Shown: positions 1-13,400 of the stretch, piece by piece
How positions within the stretch are numbered: position 1 is the first letter of the stretch
Layout: each line of letters begins with the position of its first letter
Source of the DNA: Paracentrotus lividus
Lineage: Eukaryota > Echinodermata > Echinoidea > Camarodonta > Echinidae
NCBI GenBank assembly: GCA_940671915.1
Contig: CALNVZ010000218.1
Location: forward strand, 38,835,257 to 38,899,256
Length of the DNA: 64,000 nt
Direction of reading: 5' to 3'
Made by a program: the position numbers and the translations under genes
The notes under the pieces: generated by a model
The model's database searches: none
What the model saw: only the letters and a program-made list of their open reading frames with translations
What the model was told of the DNA's origin: nothing

Positions 1-124
1 ATAAGTTCATACTCAATTTGATTTAGTTTCTGTCATATTCCTTGTGTTATATTACAATGTAGATGCATTGAATGCTTGTAGGGGAGGAGCTGGGAGATAC
101 ATGTACATATAGGCCATACACCTC

Positions 125-536
125 GTTTACACTGTGACTCGGGTCGTGGGTTCAACATGGAAATCGTGCTCGACACAGCAATTTTATGTCATGTAAACAG
201 GATCGGTGTGATCCGCGACACAGGTTCGACATGCCTTTTTTGCTCCGCCAAAAGCGTCGGTATCGATCCAGGAGGCGGGTTTGACTAGGCAATTTTTATG
301 TCTGTAAACAGAAAGCTGTGTCGAAGTAGATGACCTTGAGGTCAGGTTTGGAATTTGGCTATACATCACAACACACATTAATGACGTCCCTTTACTTCCG
401 GTTAAGATCTGGGAGTCATGTTGAACTCGCCTTTTTTGTTGTGTATAAACACGATCACAGGTTCACTCTTTGCAGTGTCGAACCCTCCCTGAGGATTCGA
501 GACGAGAGCCGAGTCACAATGTAAACGCATTACATG
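125..536. mobile_element. MITE with GTTTACACTGTGACTC ends, copy 1
   Basis: Left end GTTTACACTGTGACTCGG (125-142) is inverted at the right end as CCGAGTCACAATGTAAAC (519-536). The interior contains GCATGTAAACAGGATC-like motifs, shared with a second copy at 12828-13185. No target-site duplication is clear. Confidence 0.75.
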
Positions 537-809
537 TCAACCCTAAAAGTCTTTACAGTAGATACATAATTCATGTCAGTCAACCTAAACAAACGTTATT
601 GCTTTGTACATTAGCTACATTATATACTACAGGATAGATTATTTGGAAAAGGGGGACTAAATTTTGCAGAATATGTTTTGATAAGGCCATATTCCTTCTG
701 ATTTATTGTTGGGCATCTGTCTGTGCACATCTTGTGTTATCATTAAAGCTGTGCTAGTTACCTAGTACTCTGCTAGGTGGATCAGAGGGGGGGAAAAATA
801 AGTCAAGTA

Positions 810-1090
810 CAAAGTTGGTGCTGCATTAGCATAAGCTTAAGCTCAAGAGTCATTTTTAAGACTGGACATTTAAAGCAATTTGTGTATGATGCTAAAAAAA
901 AAACCCCAAAAAATGCATTTATAACCGTTAGTTCAAGTTTGGAAATAAGGCCAAAGATGACTTTGACTCAGACTTTGCCCAATTCAGCATGCCATTTGAG
1001 AGAAAAGCCTGAAATTCTCTGATGGGCTAATTCATGGGATCGGAAATAGCAGGCTAATTGTCAAACTCGAGCTGGTGCAGCATTGCCAAT
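810..1090. repeat. Dispersed GCTCGAGCTTAAGCTG-type repeat
   Basis: One of a small family sharing the phrases 'AAATAAGGCCAAAGATGACT', 'TTTGCCCAATT', 'TTTGAGAGAAAAGCCTGA' and 'GATCGGAAATAG'. Other copies are at 3320-3510, 7068-7370 (inverted) and 8825-9060. About 200-300 bases, non-coding. Confidence 0.65.
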
Positions 1091-1315
1091 TGTACCATCA
1101 TGGCAGAATCATGAATTTAGGTACATATGCATCTAATACTTATGGCATCTCAAGCTCACTCAACATTGATTGATTAAACTACATTGTATAAGCTAATTTA
1201 CTTAGCTACACAAATTCAGTGACTCTGTAGGCTGGAAGGGTGGAAGAAAAGTTGGGGAGGGAGAGTGGGGTGGGGTGTAAATTATCTTGATTGATCACAT
1301 CGGTTGCATACATAC

Positions 1316-1406
1316 CTTGTGATATGGTTGGTGCATTGACGAACTGCTTGTAGTAGGAGTAGTACAAGCCAGACTCTGTTCTGAAGGATATCTCTCGTTC
1401 AACCTC
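1316..1406 (-). CDS. DPY19L3: DPY19L3-like coding exon 2
   Basis: Reads EVEREISFRTESGLYYSYYK then QFVNAPTISQ on the minus strand. The acceptor is TTTTACAG before GAG at 1406 and the donor is AAG/GTATGT after 1316, leaving phase 1. Incoming phase 0 matches both candidate first exons. Its 91 bases give 30 codons plus one base. This is the intact member of a set of three tandem copies (see 1511-1592 and 1697-1779). Confidence 0.82.
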
Positions 1407-4400
1407 CTGTAAAATGATTAAAGGTGAAGGAAGAATGCTTGATGATTGATATACATGACATAGCAGATGAACGCATTACAGACAAGAGTATACATATGAA
1501 GATACAATACTTTGTAAGTGAATTGACAAAATTCTTGTAGTAGGGAGTAGTACAACCCGGACTGTTCTGAAGGAGATCTCTCGTTCAACCTCCTGTAAAA
1601 TGATTAAAGGTGAAGGAAGAATGCTTGATGATTGATATACATGACATAGCAGATGAACGCATTACAGACAAGAGTATACATATGAAGATACAATACTTTG
1701 TAAGTGAATTGACAAAATTCTTGTAGTAGGAGTAGTACAACCCAGACTCTGTTCTGAAGGAGATCTCTTGGTCAATCTCCTGTAAAATGGTTAAAGGTGA
1801 AGGAAGAATGCTTGATAACTGATATACATGACATAGCAGATGAACACATTACAGGCAAGAATATACAAATATAGATACACTACTTTCACAGACCAGCCAA
1901 GAGGTAAACAAAATATTGAACAGATAAGACACATACAATGATGATGGCATATATGTACATGTACATGTATGTATATTTTTCTATTGAGGCATTTTAGGCA
2001 TATACATGTATGTATAGATGAAAAAGTAAGCACATTAATAACTACAGTGTATAACTAAAATATCAAAAGAAGAAAAAGCGATATAATAGCTCTGGCAAGA
2101 GTAAACAATATCAATAGTAAAATGGTATGCAAAAGAGTAAGAGAAACGGTTTTAATAAAATATCTATCATTATAAAGTACTTTTAAAGCTAAAACAATGA
2201 CATTTACATGTACATGGAATATTATCACAGCAAAACAAAGTGGTGATGATAAACAAACAAACAAACTGAACAAAAAAAAAAACTTAGGGCAAATTTCACT
2301 GCCAACTGGACAACAATGGGATAATAAAAAAAATAGGTCTATGTGTATTTATGTCTATCGTTATGGATCGGGTGCTGCTGTGATTCTTCTCCCATAACAA
2401 GATCAAAGTTTTACTCCACAGGGGCCTGTTTCACTAAACCATCATAAGTCTAAATCATTGGGCAACCAAGATACTAGGGACATGTATTGTAGAATTAACA
2501 CACTTTTCACACTTTTGGGATGTCCGCAAACCTTATAGACTTTGGTTTTGAGAAACAGGCCCCTGGAGATATACACAGCTTGTCAGAGATCAATCCCCAG
2601 TTGACAAGATATCTGTCAAAATGGGAACAAACTGAAAGACAACTGACTGTGAGATCCCAGATCTTAAATCACAAAGTGCTCATAGTGACCATTAAATCCA
2701 CATTACCTCAAAATACAACCATTACTTTCAATCATACATTGTATAAAAATGTAACATATATCTTTATTTTACTTTTAATCAAATGGATTACTTACAAGTA
2801 CATGTACATGTACATGTGTAGAGCCAACAAATTTACTAAAATATTGTTTGTTTTTGTTCAAATTGACATTTACATTTTACTTCCTTAGTTCTTCAATATT
2901 ACTCATGTCAGAAATGCATGGTCTCTAAAACAATTTCGATTATTAAACAAACAGGAGCACCAACTCTGAATTGAGGAATTTAGAACAAAATTATGCAGAT
3001 TCTGGGTGATTCCATGTTGAAATTTAGCAAACATTTTCTTTTTGACATGAAAATGAAATAATATTTTCTTGATTAATGGCAAAAGTAGTAAAAGAAGTGG
3101 CACAAGAACCAAGATTAAACTTGACATGATTAGGCCTACACATCCTTTACAACTGAAATGAAAAATAGTACTGTGTCGTATGGGACAAAAAATAACAGAA
3201 AAAACAAAGAGATAAAAAACAACAAATGCATGGAATCATATCATATTTTCTTTTATCAGCAGAAAAACATCCTAATGAAAGAAAATACAATATGAGAAAA
3301 TTCGGCCTCATGGACCCTCCCCGATTCAGGCTAGTGCAACGAAGCTCAATTACGTAGCATGTTATTTTGAGGCAAAAATCACAAAACTAGCTCGAGTTTT
3401 GAAATAAGCCAAAGATGACTTGAAACTGAGATTTTGCCCAATTAAGGCAAGCGTGCATCGGATCAGAAATAGTGTGTTAGTTTTTTAGCTTGAGCTTAAG
3501 CGGCACTGCCTATAAATTTGAAAAATTTATGTAAACAACCAATCCACACATAGCATTGACAGTATTTCTATCTAAAATGTTTGATGGCGTCAATTTGAAA
3601 AATGGATACAAACTGTTTATAGGCAAACAACTGATACAGTTGTGACAGGGTTAGCCAATAATGTGCATTGTACTTATAGCCGAGGGAGATCTCCCTGCTT
3701 AGCTTTTGATTGTACATTTGTAGGTAACCCCAACAACACCACAAAAACAGCCACAAACTATTAAACCCAAAGGCATAATCAACAGAGTCCTTGCCATAAA
3801 AGAAATAATTTTTAGATTATAAGAGCTACATGTATGTATGGATAAAGTGTCATTGCAATTTTCATTCTCTTTTACGTCCATGCTCAGAGCAAATTTTTGT
3901 AATGTATGTTTCATGGCTTTCCGGGGGCAGTGCTCACCACAGAGCCCCCTTTGGGATGACCACAGAGCTCTATAAAGAACTCTTAATTTTTTCCCCACTG
4001 AATCCTTGTCAATTGGGGTATAACTGTGTGCTGTTGACTTCTCTAGTGCGACAAGGCATTATATCTTGCTAAAATACGGTTGTTACAGTGTAGGTCTACT
4101 CACAAGAAGCTTTAAAAGTTTAAAATCAAATTAATATCATTTTTCTTTTATTATTAATTTCATTAAAAATCCTTAATAATAGGTAGGCCTACATGTACAG
4201 AGAAGAGGTGTCAAAACATCTTGATGCTATCCATTCCACTCCATATATTATTAGAAAAGTTGTCCTCATTGTAAGGTCACAACACATGTAAGCACAAGTT
4301 TGTCCTTGAGACAGGTGTAAATCTGAAGGTCGGACCCCACCCAACTTAGGAAGGAACTTCTTAGTGTTGACACTCTGTGATATGATATCCTTCTCATGAG

Positions 4401-7400
4401 TGTTGCCCTTACATGAGGTCACAAGAATCTCCTAAGGCGGTGCTGCACTAGATGAAGCTGGTAAAATAGCGCGATGCGAGGTGGGATATACCCAAATCCA
4501 TCAAGTGCGAACTTGATGCTGCACAAGCTCCAGCTGAAAATATTACAATCTGATCTTGAGCCGCACAAACAAACCAGATACCTGTACATGATGGGATGGA
4601 GTCAGCTGTTACAAAGTTAGGGAGGGTGCCATCTTTTGGGCGGGTGGGGGTATAAGCGAATTAAAGCAATCGGTATGAAAGTTTGGTGTAGTGCTTGTTG
4701 AAGGTCAACACAACAAAAAAATAGGTAATACATAGATTTGTTGATGTAAATAGAGAATTCTAATTTGTCCAGGTCATGGCACTTCACACCACTCAGTTGT
4801 AAATGTCCCATAAATCATTTTCAAAGACAGGTTGTAGGAGTGCATCAAACCCAAGGGATTACAAAGTAATACAAGAAAAAATATATTCTAACACATCAAT
4901 TGGAGCAACCTAAGGGATATCATATTTCTGAAAATGGTTGTCTATACTGGTCAGTAATGAAGCAGACATTTTTATCTTGAAAATCTAGAATACAAATTTG
5001 AAATATTTTTTTTACAATTCATTTATTTTCTTTAAAAAAAAAAGAAGAAAAGGGAAAATAGGGAAATGTAGCCTATGTACATGTATGAAACTCAATTGCA
5101 TATTTTTTTTATTATTGAATATTGACATCAAAACAATTAACTTTTTACACGCCGAATATATTCTGAAGGAAAAATAATGACAATTGTTGTTGAGATATTT
5201 TCTCTGAATTCTGCTTTTCAAATGCCAATATTGATACTGTTTGCTTTACTTCAGACGTTACGTATGATCAGCAGCTATTTTTTTACTTTCTCTTGTACAA
5301 AATAGCTGAGAAAAACAATTATTACGATTGTTAAATTTAATTCTATGATTGTGCACAGATGCCTCTTCAGCGTGGCAAGGGTTAAAATAACTGGAAAAGA
5401 CATCATCTAGCTTGGGACAAATCTCTTTTGGGGGAATATAGGGTGGGCCTATATGCTTCATAGATACTGTAATTGTGTGGGACTTCTTATGACATTATTT
5501 CTCCAAAAAAAAGGAACAGAATACATGTAGGATGTACAGACATAAATTGGTGAATCTATTTATAAGATAATACTCACCCTAATATGTGTAAACCAGAGTT
5601 TGTTTTCATGAAGCATGTAGAGGAACCAGGCATAGATTGAACCCACACCAACCCCCACACAAATACCAAAGACCAATATCAACCAGTCTATCCATCCCCA
5701 TGGTCTCTTTATTCTCATCCTCCTTCCATTGTTCAGCATCCTCCCATTCCTTGTCGCTGTTCTGCCATTCCTCTCACAAGGCACATGACCATTACATTTC
5801 ACTGAATGTCCATTTTTCCCAGCGCAGTGTCCATTTTTACCCGCTCTTTGTCCATTCTTCACAGTGCTTGATTGACAAGCGGTGTCAGTTTGAAGATTAC
5901 CATTGATATGGCCACGTAAATGTATCTGTCCGTTGCCGGATTCATAGCAGTTCACATGATTCTTGCCATAATTTGCAGGAGTTATTAAAGTTTGGGGCAC
6001 CTTCGTGTTCATGTCTCTCAAGGATTCACTTGCTGCCACTTTTTCTTCCATGTTCATGGACTGTCACTTGTATAATTCAGTTATCCAACTTTTGACTATA
6101 CTCGGTTTTTACAAAAACAGAGTTGGAAAAATGATTTCCAAACATAATGTATTGTTCTGCAACTGTTGAAAACAAGAAAGGTACACTATTAACCCTTTGG
6201 GTGCCATGGGTGCCTATCTGCACATCTGTCAAAGCACCACACGTGCCAAATTGCACAAACAAACAATATCCAACTATAAGATGTAGCACCACATGTGATA
6301 GCTCACTTACTGTTTTATATTGGTACGTGGAATCCTTTTATCAACAGTAAAGAGTAGTTTGTTATCAAAAATCTTATTATCAAATCATCTCTGAACTTCA
6401 TACCAGTTGTAATTGTCCAACTGAAACCTTGTTGAAATTCAGTGAATGGCAGAGGTATCATTTGGATGGTAGATAAAGAGCTAAAAATTATTTTGGCTTT
6501 GAAATAGACAATATACTTTTTGTACATGTAGAGATGGGATTGCATCACATATTGATATGTCTTTTTTTCATATCAGAGTGACAAAGTGAATCAAAACTAC
6601 TTTATTACTTTATAATATAATACAAGTATGAGACTAAACTAGTAATTGGAGTGAAAAGTCTAATGCTTGTCCTGGTCCCAAATACTAGTAATTGTAACAA
6701 GATAAAACACATTGTACTCTGTTAACATGTTCACCACTGATGAAAAATCCAAAAGAGAAAGATGAAACTATTTCCTTCAAACTTCAAGAATCCAAGCACA
6801 AAAACGAGACCTGGTCATCACAACGCAAGTACTCCTTATGAACCAAGGCAAGAGGATACCTTTCTAGCCTTCTTCAATAACCCAACAACAACATGCACCT
6901 TTGAAGATCTCAGATCCGACTACAAAAATCATCACAGACACCAAGGTCTGATTACTCCAAGTGCTTTTACACAACTCATCTGACAGCACTTCGTCATGAT
7001 CCAGATAAAAGTGAAATCAGAGCCAACAGGTAACATCCAGCCCACACCATCAGTCGAAAGTGCCATGCACTAGACTCACGAAAGGTGGTTCCGCATAGGC
7101 TCAAGTTTGATATTACATGCTACATGTATTTCTGACCCCATAAATTACCAATATTAGAGAATTTGCCTTTTCTCTTAAAATAGTATGCTAAATTGGGCGA
7201 AATCTCAGCCCAAATAATCTTGGACTTACATGTTTTTCCATACCCAAGGTCGTTTTGCGATTTTGGTTCAAAATAGCATGCCAAACATTGCTTAACAAGC
7301 CCGATCCCATAAGGAACGATCTCAGGCTTGTTTGTGTAGCTCGAGCTTAAGCTGGAACCGACACAGCAACAACTTAGGGCTTCACCTGGTTTGGGTTTTT

Positions 7401-10400
7401 CCCCTGATCCCCTGGCAGCACGCTAATTGTCAACTGTTAGCTAGTGAAGCACTGCCTAAATATGCTCTAGGGAGTGCAGTTACTACACTGCAGGGGCGCT
7501 ATGTGGGAGGTTTAAAACATGAAGGAAACTTCATAGGAATGAAACTGCTTTGAAGAAAAGGAGTGGGCAGGTATTCCCTTGTGATGGATGTCTGAGAGTA
7601 ATGCCTCCTACACTTTAAAAGAAATCATAGCCAATCATTGGGCCTCAAATGAAAAAGCATGTGCTAAGAGTTGAAAAAAAGTTGAACTAAAGTAACAGCG
7701 AGTTAAGCGATAGCAGAAGTCAGCTACAAACTGTACACATACGTCCCTGTAGAGCCAAAAATACGAAACTCTGACCCCAAAATTTAAAAATCAAACAGGG
7801 GCCCTCTACATTCGTTGTGCAAGCACAAAACATAAGAGACAAAATAAAGTGCTGCCGAGCCTGGACTATATCACAGAAGGCCCCCCCCCCCTTTGAGTAA
7901 ACCGCTCAACCCTTAAAATATCACAGACCTGAGACACTTTCTTCCTTATTCCTTTCACATAATGTTCTTCCCTCTGTGCTGAGTTTGGGGCAGCTTCACA
8001 CATTTCCTTTGCTTGTTTGGGCGATTTTATGGTATGAAAAAAAAGAGACCCAAAACCCCCCTAAAACAGCCTTGCCTAATTTAAATGCACTTCAATCTGT
8101 ATTTTCTCTTTAAATTTTGGGCCATTACCCACCATGCATCTACTGTAGACTACCTTTCCGTGGACGAGCCTTCAATCAGTACCAACGAAATCTGAAGCCT
8201 ATTCTCCTGGCCTTGATCAGATACCTTTGCCCACCTGATAGATAAAGAAGGTCTGATTGAAAGATGGGTTCCACCATCACCAATCCATACTCTCACCCAG
8301 AGGAATATCCATGATGCAGCCTCCCACTAGGTGTTCCCGTACTAGCTCAAGCTAATAAAATAGTGTGCCCCAAGATGAACATTGGAAAAAACGTTGAATC
8401 AGTAAAGCGCAAAAGTGATGCTGAAAAGTGTTTTTACAAGAGTTTTACAATCTGACCTTAAGCAGCCCGATATGTTCATGATGAATATGGCCCGTATTGA
8501 CAAATGTGGCTTAAAGTTAAGCCTGGCTTAAATCTGTGGTTTAACTATGGCTTGCTATTAAAGAGGGAATCAATCTGTCTATGTTACATGTTCCTATCAC
8601 CTTCACTGGATTCTGGAGTTGTGTTTTAATTGCAAGGGAAAATTTTGTACGTATCATTCCTAAGCAGTTTTTATAGTTTCACTACCAAAAATTATGATGA
8701 ATTGAACATCTACATTTCAGGATTTATCCCCTCTTAGCAAGCCATATTTAAACCATATATTTAAGCTAGGCTTAAAGTTAGGCAGCTTTTGAGAATACGG
8801 GCCTATGGGTCTTCAGTTTCAGTCTGTAGTGTAGCAGAGCTCAATTAGCGCACTATTTTGAGGCAAAAACGGTACAACAAGCTCGAGTATGACAACAAGC
8901 CCAAGATGACTTGGGGCTAAGATTTAGCCCAATTTAACTTGCTATTTGAGAGGAAAGGCCTGATAATTGGTGAATATTCTCTGATCGGGCTAATTCGTTT
9001 GATCAGAAATGGTTCACTATTTATCAAGCTCCAGCTACATGTAGTGCAGCATTGCCTATTGAAATATGGGTTCAACTATCGCTAATCCATACCCTCACCC
9101 AAAGGAAAAGAGTTCCAGTCTTAAATTCCGCTCAGGATACAAAGTGAACTTCCCAAAGAATCCAACAAAAATGACACAGAATGCTCAAAATATATGATAC
9201 TAGCAGAGTGAAAGAATTGGATGATAAAACCTGCCCAATTTTGCCTGTTTGTAATGGTTTAAACAATAAAAAAAATTTCTTAATTACAACATGCTTTTTT
9301 ACATAAAACATTGAAGCATATTCTGGTTATATATTACGTTTTCTTGACCAATCCATCTAAAAGATATCTTCAAGAAAGTGTATACAAAGAGCAAACCTGC
9401 TCCATTTGGTAGTTTTGTGATAATATGTAAAATCTGAAAAGGTCTAATTTTGAGAGAAACATTATGTCAGCGAAGAAAGATATTTTGACAACTCTTTCAT
9501 TTAAAAGCCCATGCATGTACAATTTGACTATTAAAAAAAATATGGCTCAATTTCAAAATACTAACTGTCATATAAAAGCAGTTATTAAATCCATTTTTAA
9601 AAATGTGCCCTCAACCTCACCCCAATGAAGATTCCTTTCGACAAAAGGCTTCCATCAAATCGCCACAAGCACACTACCACACGCAGTTGGCAAAAGAAAT
9701 TCTGTATCAGTTCTCATGACTTTAGTGCATGCCTGGAGCTAAATAATCTTTGATATTAGTCACGCTATCTGTCGCATTGAGTCTCACATCGATATTTCAA
9801 AGTTACATTTGTGCTACGATTTATTTCCACATACCAAACATAATCCATCACTTTGAAATAAGAATGAATGCAACAATGACAGACAAAGAATTATTTTAGT
9901 AAAAGGCTTATCTTGATCTGGCTATTTCTGGGCTCATTGAACAAAAGTAAGGTTGAATTATTCAGCGGAACATTGATGGTACAAATCAATTGTCACAGTC
10001 ATTTCTGCAAAAAATGCCATATAAATACTTCTATTCAGGACAGTGAATCCAACAGAAGGATCGGAATACATGTGTAATTAATTTTAACTGCTTTTGTTCA
10101 TTGTAAAGACAAAAAGATGCATACACATTATTGTCATCAGAGCAAGTTACATATTACGTACATGTACAGTATAGCACATAAACAAAATTTGAAATTCAAA
10201 CTTGTCACTTGAAAGTTCATTTTCATCAATTATTGGGAACCCTAGTGACACAAAAGGGGTTAAAGTATACCTCTTTGAGGGCACACATGCATTATCTATT
10301 CAAATAGGCAATAGCTGTGAAAATGCATTAAAAATTAATATTAGACTTTGACAATTTGTCTACAATTGTAGGGCCTACATCAAATTCACAGACCGATAAA

Positions 10401-13400
10401 TAACAGCACATGAACCATGAAAAGGTTGACTATTTAGAGTTTGAGGTAGAGGTGGGAGGTCCATGGAGATATTCAAAGACTTGTTACAAAATTTGTAAAA
10501 CTAAAAGCCTCTTTTCAAATTAAACCCCCCCCCCTCAAATATTATTGTTACTCCAATCAAAATAGAAACCACTCTTGATATACGAGCATATCTTCTCTAA
10601 AAATCTATCTTCATATTCCTACCATACCTAGATAAATTATTGCCTAGCAAGATAATCTTTTTAAAGTCATTTGTTCACAAAGAATATCAAATGTTAAAGT
10701 GCTCTTATACATTTGTATTATAGACAGACCTCAAGTTTTCTTAGGGTGGTATCTCACTTCGCGGACACGTCTCTGATACTTCGTTCCGTCGCGACGTCTC
10801 CACGACAATTTTCAAAAATTCCCTCAAAGCAGTTTCAAAGAATTGACTAAAAGTAATTTCCGAAACTAATGAAACGTCACAGAGACGTCTCCATGTAGTT
10901 TTAAAACCGTTTCAAAGTAGTCCCAATTCCGTCTCAAAGTAGTTTCAAAGTACTTTCCGCAAAGTGAGATACCACCCTTTATACATGTACTGCTTAAATT
11001 GTATCCCTGGGGATTTCTGTCAAAACTCCCTGTGTCTGTAATAAGGATGATAGATTGAGCTGTAACAATAAACCTTAAAAATCAACTGCTAAGTGATTTC
11101 CAGGGGCAATATTTGACATGAAATGATGATTGAGCCATTTGTGAACTTTAGTTGACATGAATTGATATGAATTGGATGAATGTAGGTAAAAAAACTTCCT
11201 TGTAGGTAAAAAAAACTTCCTTGAAGACAATACTTTCAAAATCTTTAGTAACTATGAATGTCAAAGGTTTTAATAGTTACATGTACCTCTGGAGTTTGTA
11301 AATTAGTGCTAACAGAAAGTCATATTTACCGTAACCTTCATCTTTTTTCCCCCTTTTTATCTAAACCTAATTAATAGGTCTACTTGTTCATTGCAGCAAT
11401 TTTTATTAGAATACATGTCATTCATGAATAACCAAGAGGTAAACTTTGATTAATAATTGTCTCAGTGCTTGTTTTAAAGGAAAACTTCACAAAAATATTC
11501 CTCATAAATAAAGAATAGACATTACATTAACCTGTCAAGGACAGAGCCTGAGTATACTCGAGCTGAGGTCTATTAAAAATGTGTGTTAGAGTCAAATCAG
11601 CTCGTCTCGAACAGGTATTAGGCATTTGATTCGGTTTCAGGTAGAAAAGTAACTGAAGAAAGGTAGCTTTATCTACATTGTATGACCAGATTTTCCATTC
11701 CTGCACAAATCAGAATACACGGAGACCTGTTTCTCCACTTAGCGTTCAAATTGTGCCTGAGAGCCCATAATTCTTCATAGCATCCTGTTAGATATTGAAT
11801 TGTAATATGATTCATATGTCATCTCAGTTAGGGGGATGCCACACAGGTAATGGGAGGGAGTCATCAAAGCGGGCTAAGGTCAAATAGTGAGTTGATGCCG
11901 CCTAGGGCCTGTAACGACCGGTAATGTTGCATGCACATAATGTCACAATCTGGTCACAACGCAATATTCACATCTAGGACCAACATTTGATGTCACCATC
12001 CAAAAGTCGTGACTGGGATTCGAACCTCAGTCCCATTCTTATCAGTTTGCGGGCCTATTCAGAGAAAATAACTGAAATCATTTGAATTATTTACATTGTA
12101 GAAAAAGAAAATCAGCCTACAAACTGATGCGGATCGGACCGAGGTTCGAATCCCAGTCACGTCTTTCGATGGTAACGTCACAGGTTGGTTGCAGACGTAA
12201 TCCATGCGTTGTTGTGACGTCACCAGAAGAGCACCGAACTTCTAATCCGAAAGCTACCCTTTCAGTGACGTCACTGCGACATTAGGGGTCATTACAGGGT
12301 CTACATCATACATGTAGGCCTACATGCCCTAGCTGCATGAAGAAGGTGGTTCTAGGAAAAATTCTACTTCCTAGACAATTTCCCCGGACAACTACCCCCG
12401 CCAAGAATCTACCCCCTACACCTAATTAGATATAGAGCAACTTCCATCTGACGCTGCTCAGCGGCTGCCGGGCCAACAAGAAAAGGGGCAAAAAGACTAT
12501 CTGTTCACCTTTATTTCGGACAATAAAATTTGGAGTATTTGGAGCATCGGAGCATCAATTGGAGCATTAATTCTCTTCACACAGTCTAGAATACTTATTA
12601 CCCTTCTTCTAAATACTCTTACATGTATAAAAAAAAAAGAAGGAATGAAAGCAGATCCTACATGTATTTCATTGACAACAATTGTCATCATATGAAAGGC
12701 CTTGTTTACACTTGGGACTTAACTGTCTGCATGTAGATACCCATCTAATCCTACAAGAAGATTTAAAGAGCTCCTATTTCTCTGACACCATGGATGCAAT
12801 ACTGACACATATACCATGTTTACACTGTAACTAGGCTCAGGGGTTCGACATGGCAATTTTATGGCATGTAAACAGGATCAGTCAGATCCACGACCCGAGT
12901 TCAACACGCCTTTTTTGCTCTGCCAGAATCGTAGGTTTCGATCCGGGGGTAGGTATTTTCTGTGTGTAAACAGAAAGCCGTGTCGAACTCGATAACCTTG
13001 AGGTCAGTGGTGGAATTCGGCTGTATCATCGCACACATTAATGATGTCCCTTTACTTCCGGTCATGATCTGCGAGTCGTATTGAACTCACTTTTTTTTGT
13101 GTATAAACACGATCACAGGTTCACTTTTTGCAGTGTTGAACCCTTCCTGAGGATTCGACACAAGAACTGAGTCACAGTATAAACACGGTACAACTGTCAG
13201 CCTATGAAAGGACTTGTTTACACCTGAGGATTCCCAGTGTTTGCTCAGTTTGTTTTAAATCGTGTCTGTGATGACATATGACAGTCCATTTCTGTATCAT
13301 ATTTTGTCCAGTCGAAAAGTAATTAGATGTCACTGTGAAGGATGCACTGACATATTTCACTTTATAAAAATGGTGCATTTTTAAAATGAAAAGTTGATCA

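Larger units (their letters stand above)
1411..1880. repeat. Three-copy tandem duplication of about 187 bp around DPY19L3 exon 2
   Basis: The block containing TAAAATGATTAAAGGTGAAG, the ATACATGACATAGCAGATGA stretch and the exon remnant recurs with offsets of 186 and 187 bases (exon starts 1406, 1592 and 1779). The intronic parts of the second and third copies differ at only a few positions, so the duplication looks recent. Confidence 0.8.

Noticed and set aside
1697..1779. Mutually exclusive exon with 1316-1406
   Set aside because: Exit phases differ (2 against 1), so simple exchange would break the downstream frame; kept only as a candidate relic or poison exon.
5578..6060. Form A and form B exons used together in one transcript
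   Set aside because: Frame would allow it, but the product would have two copies of the first membrane helix and HENxLWF motif, unlike any family member.
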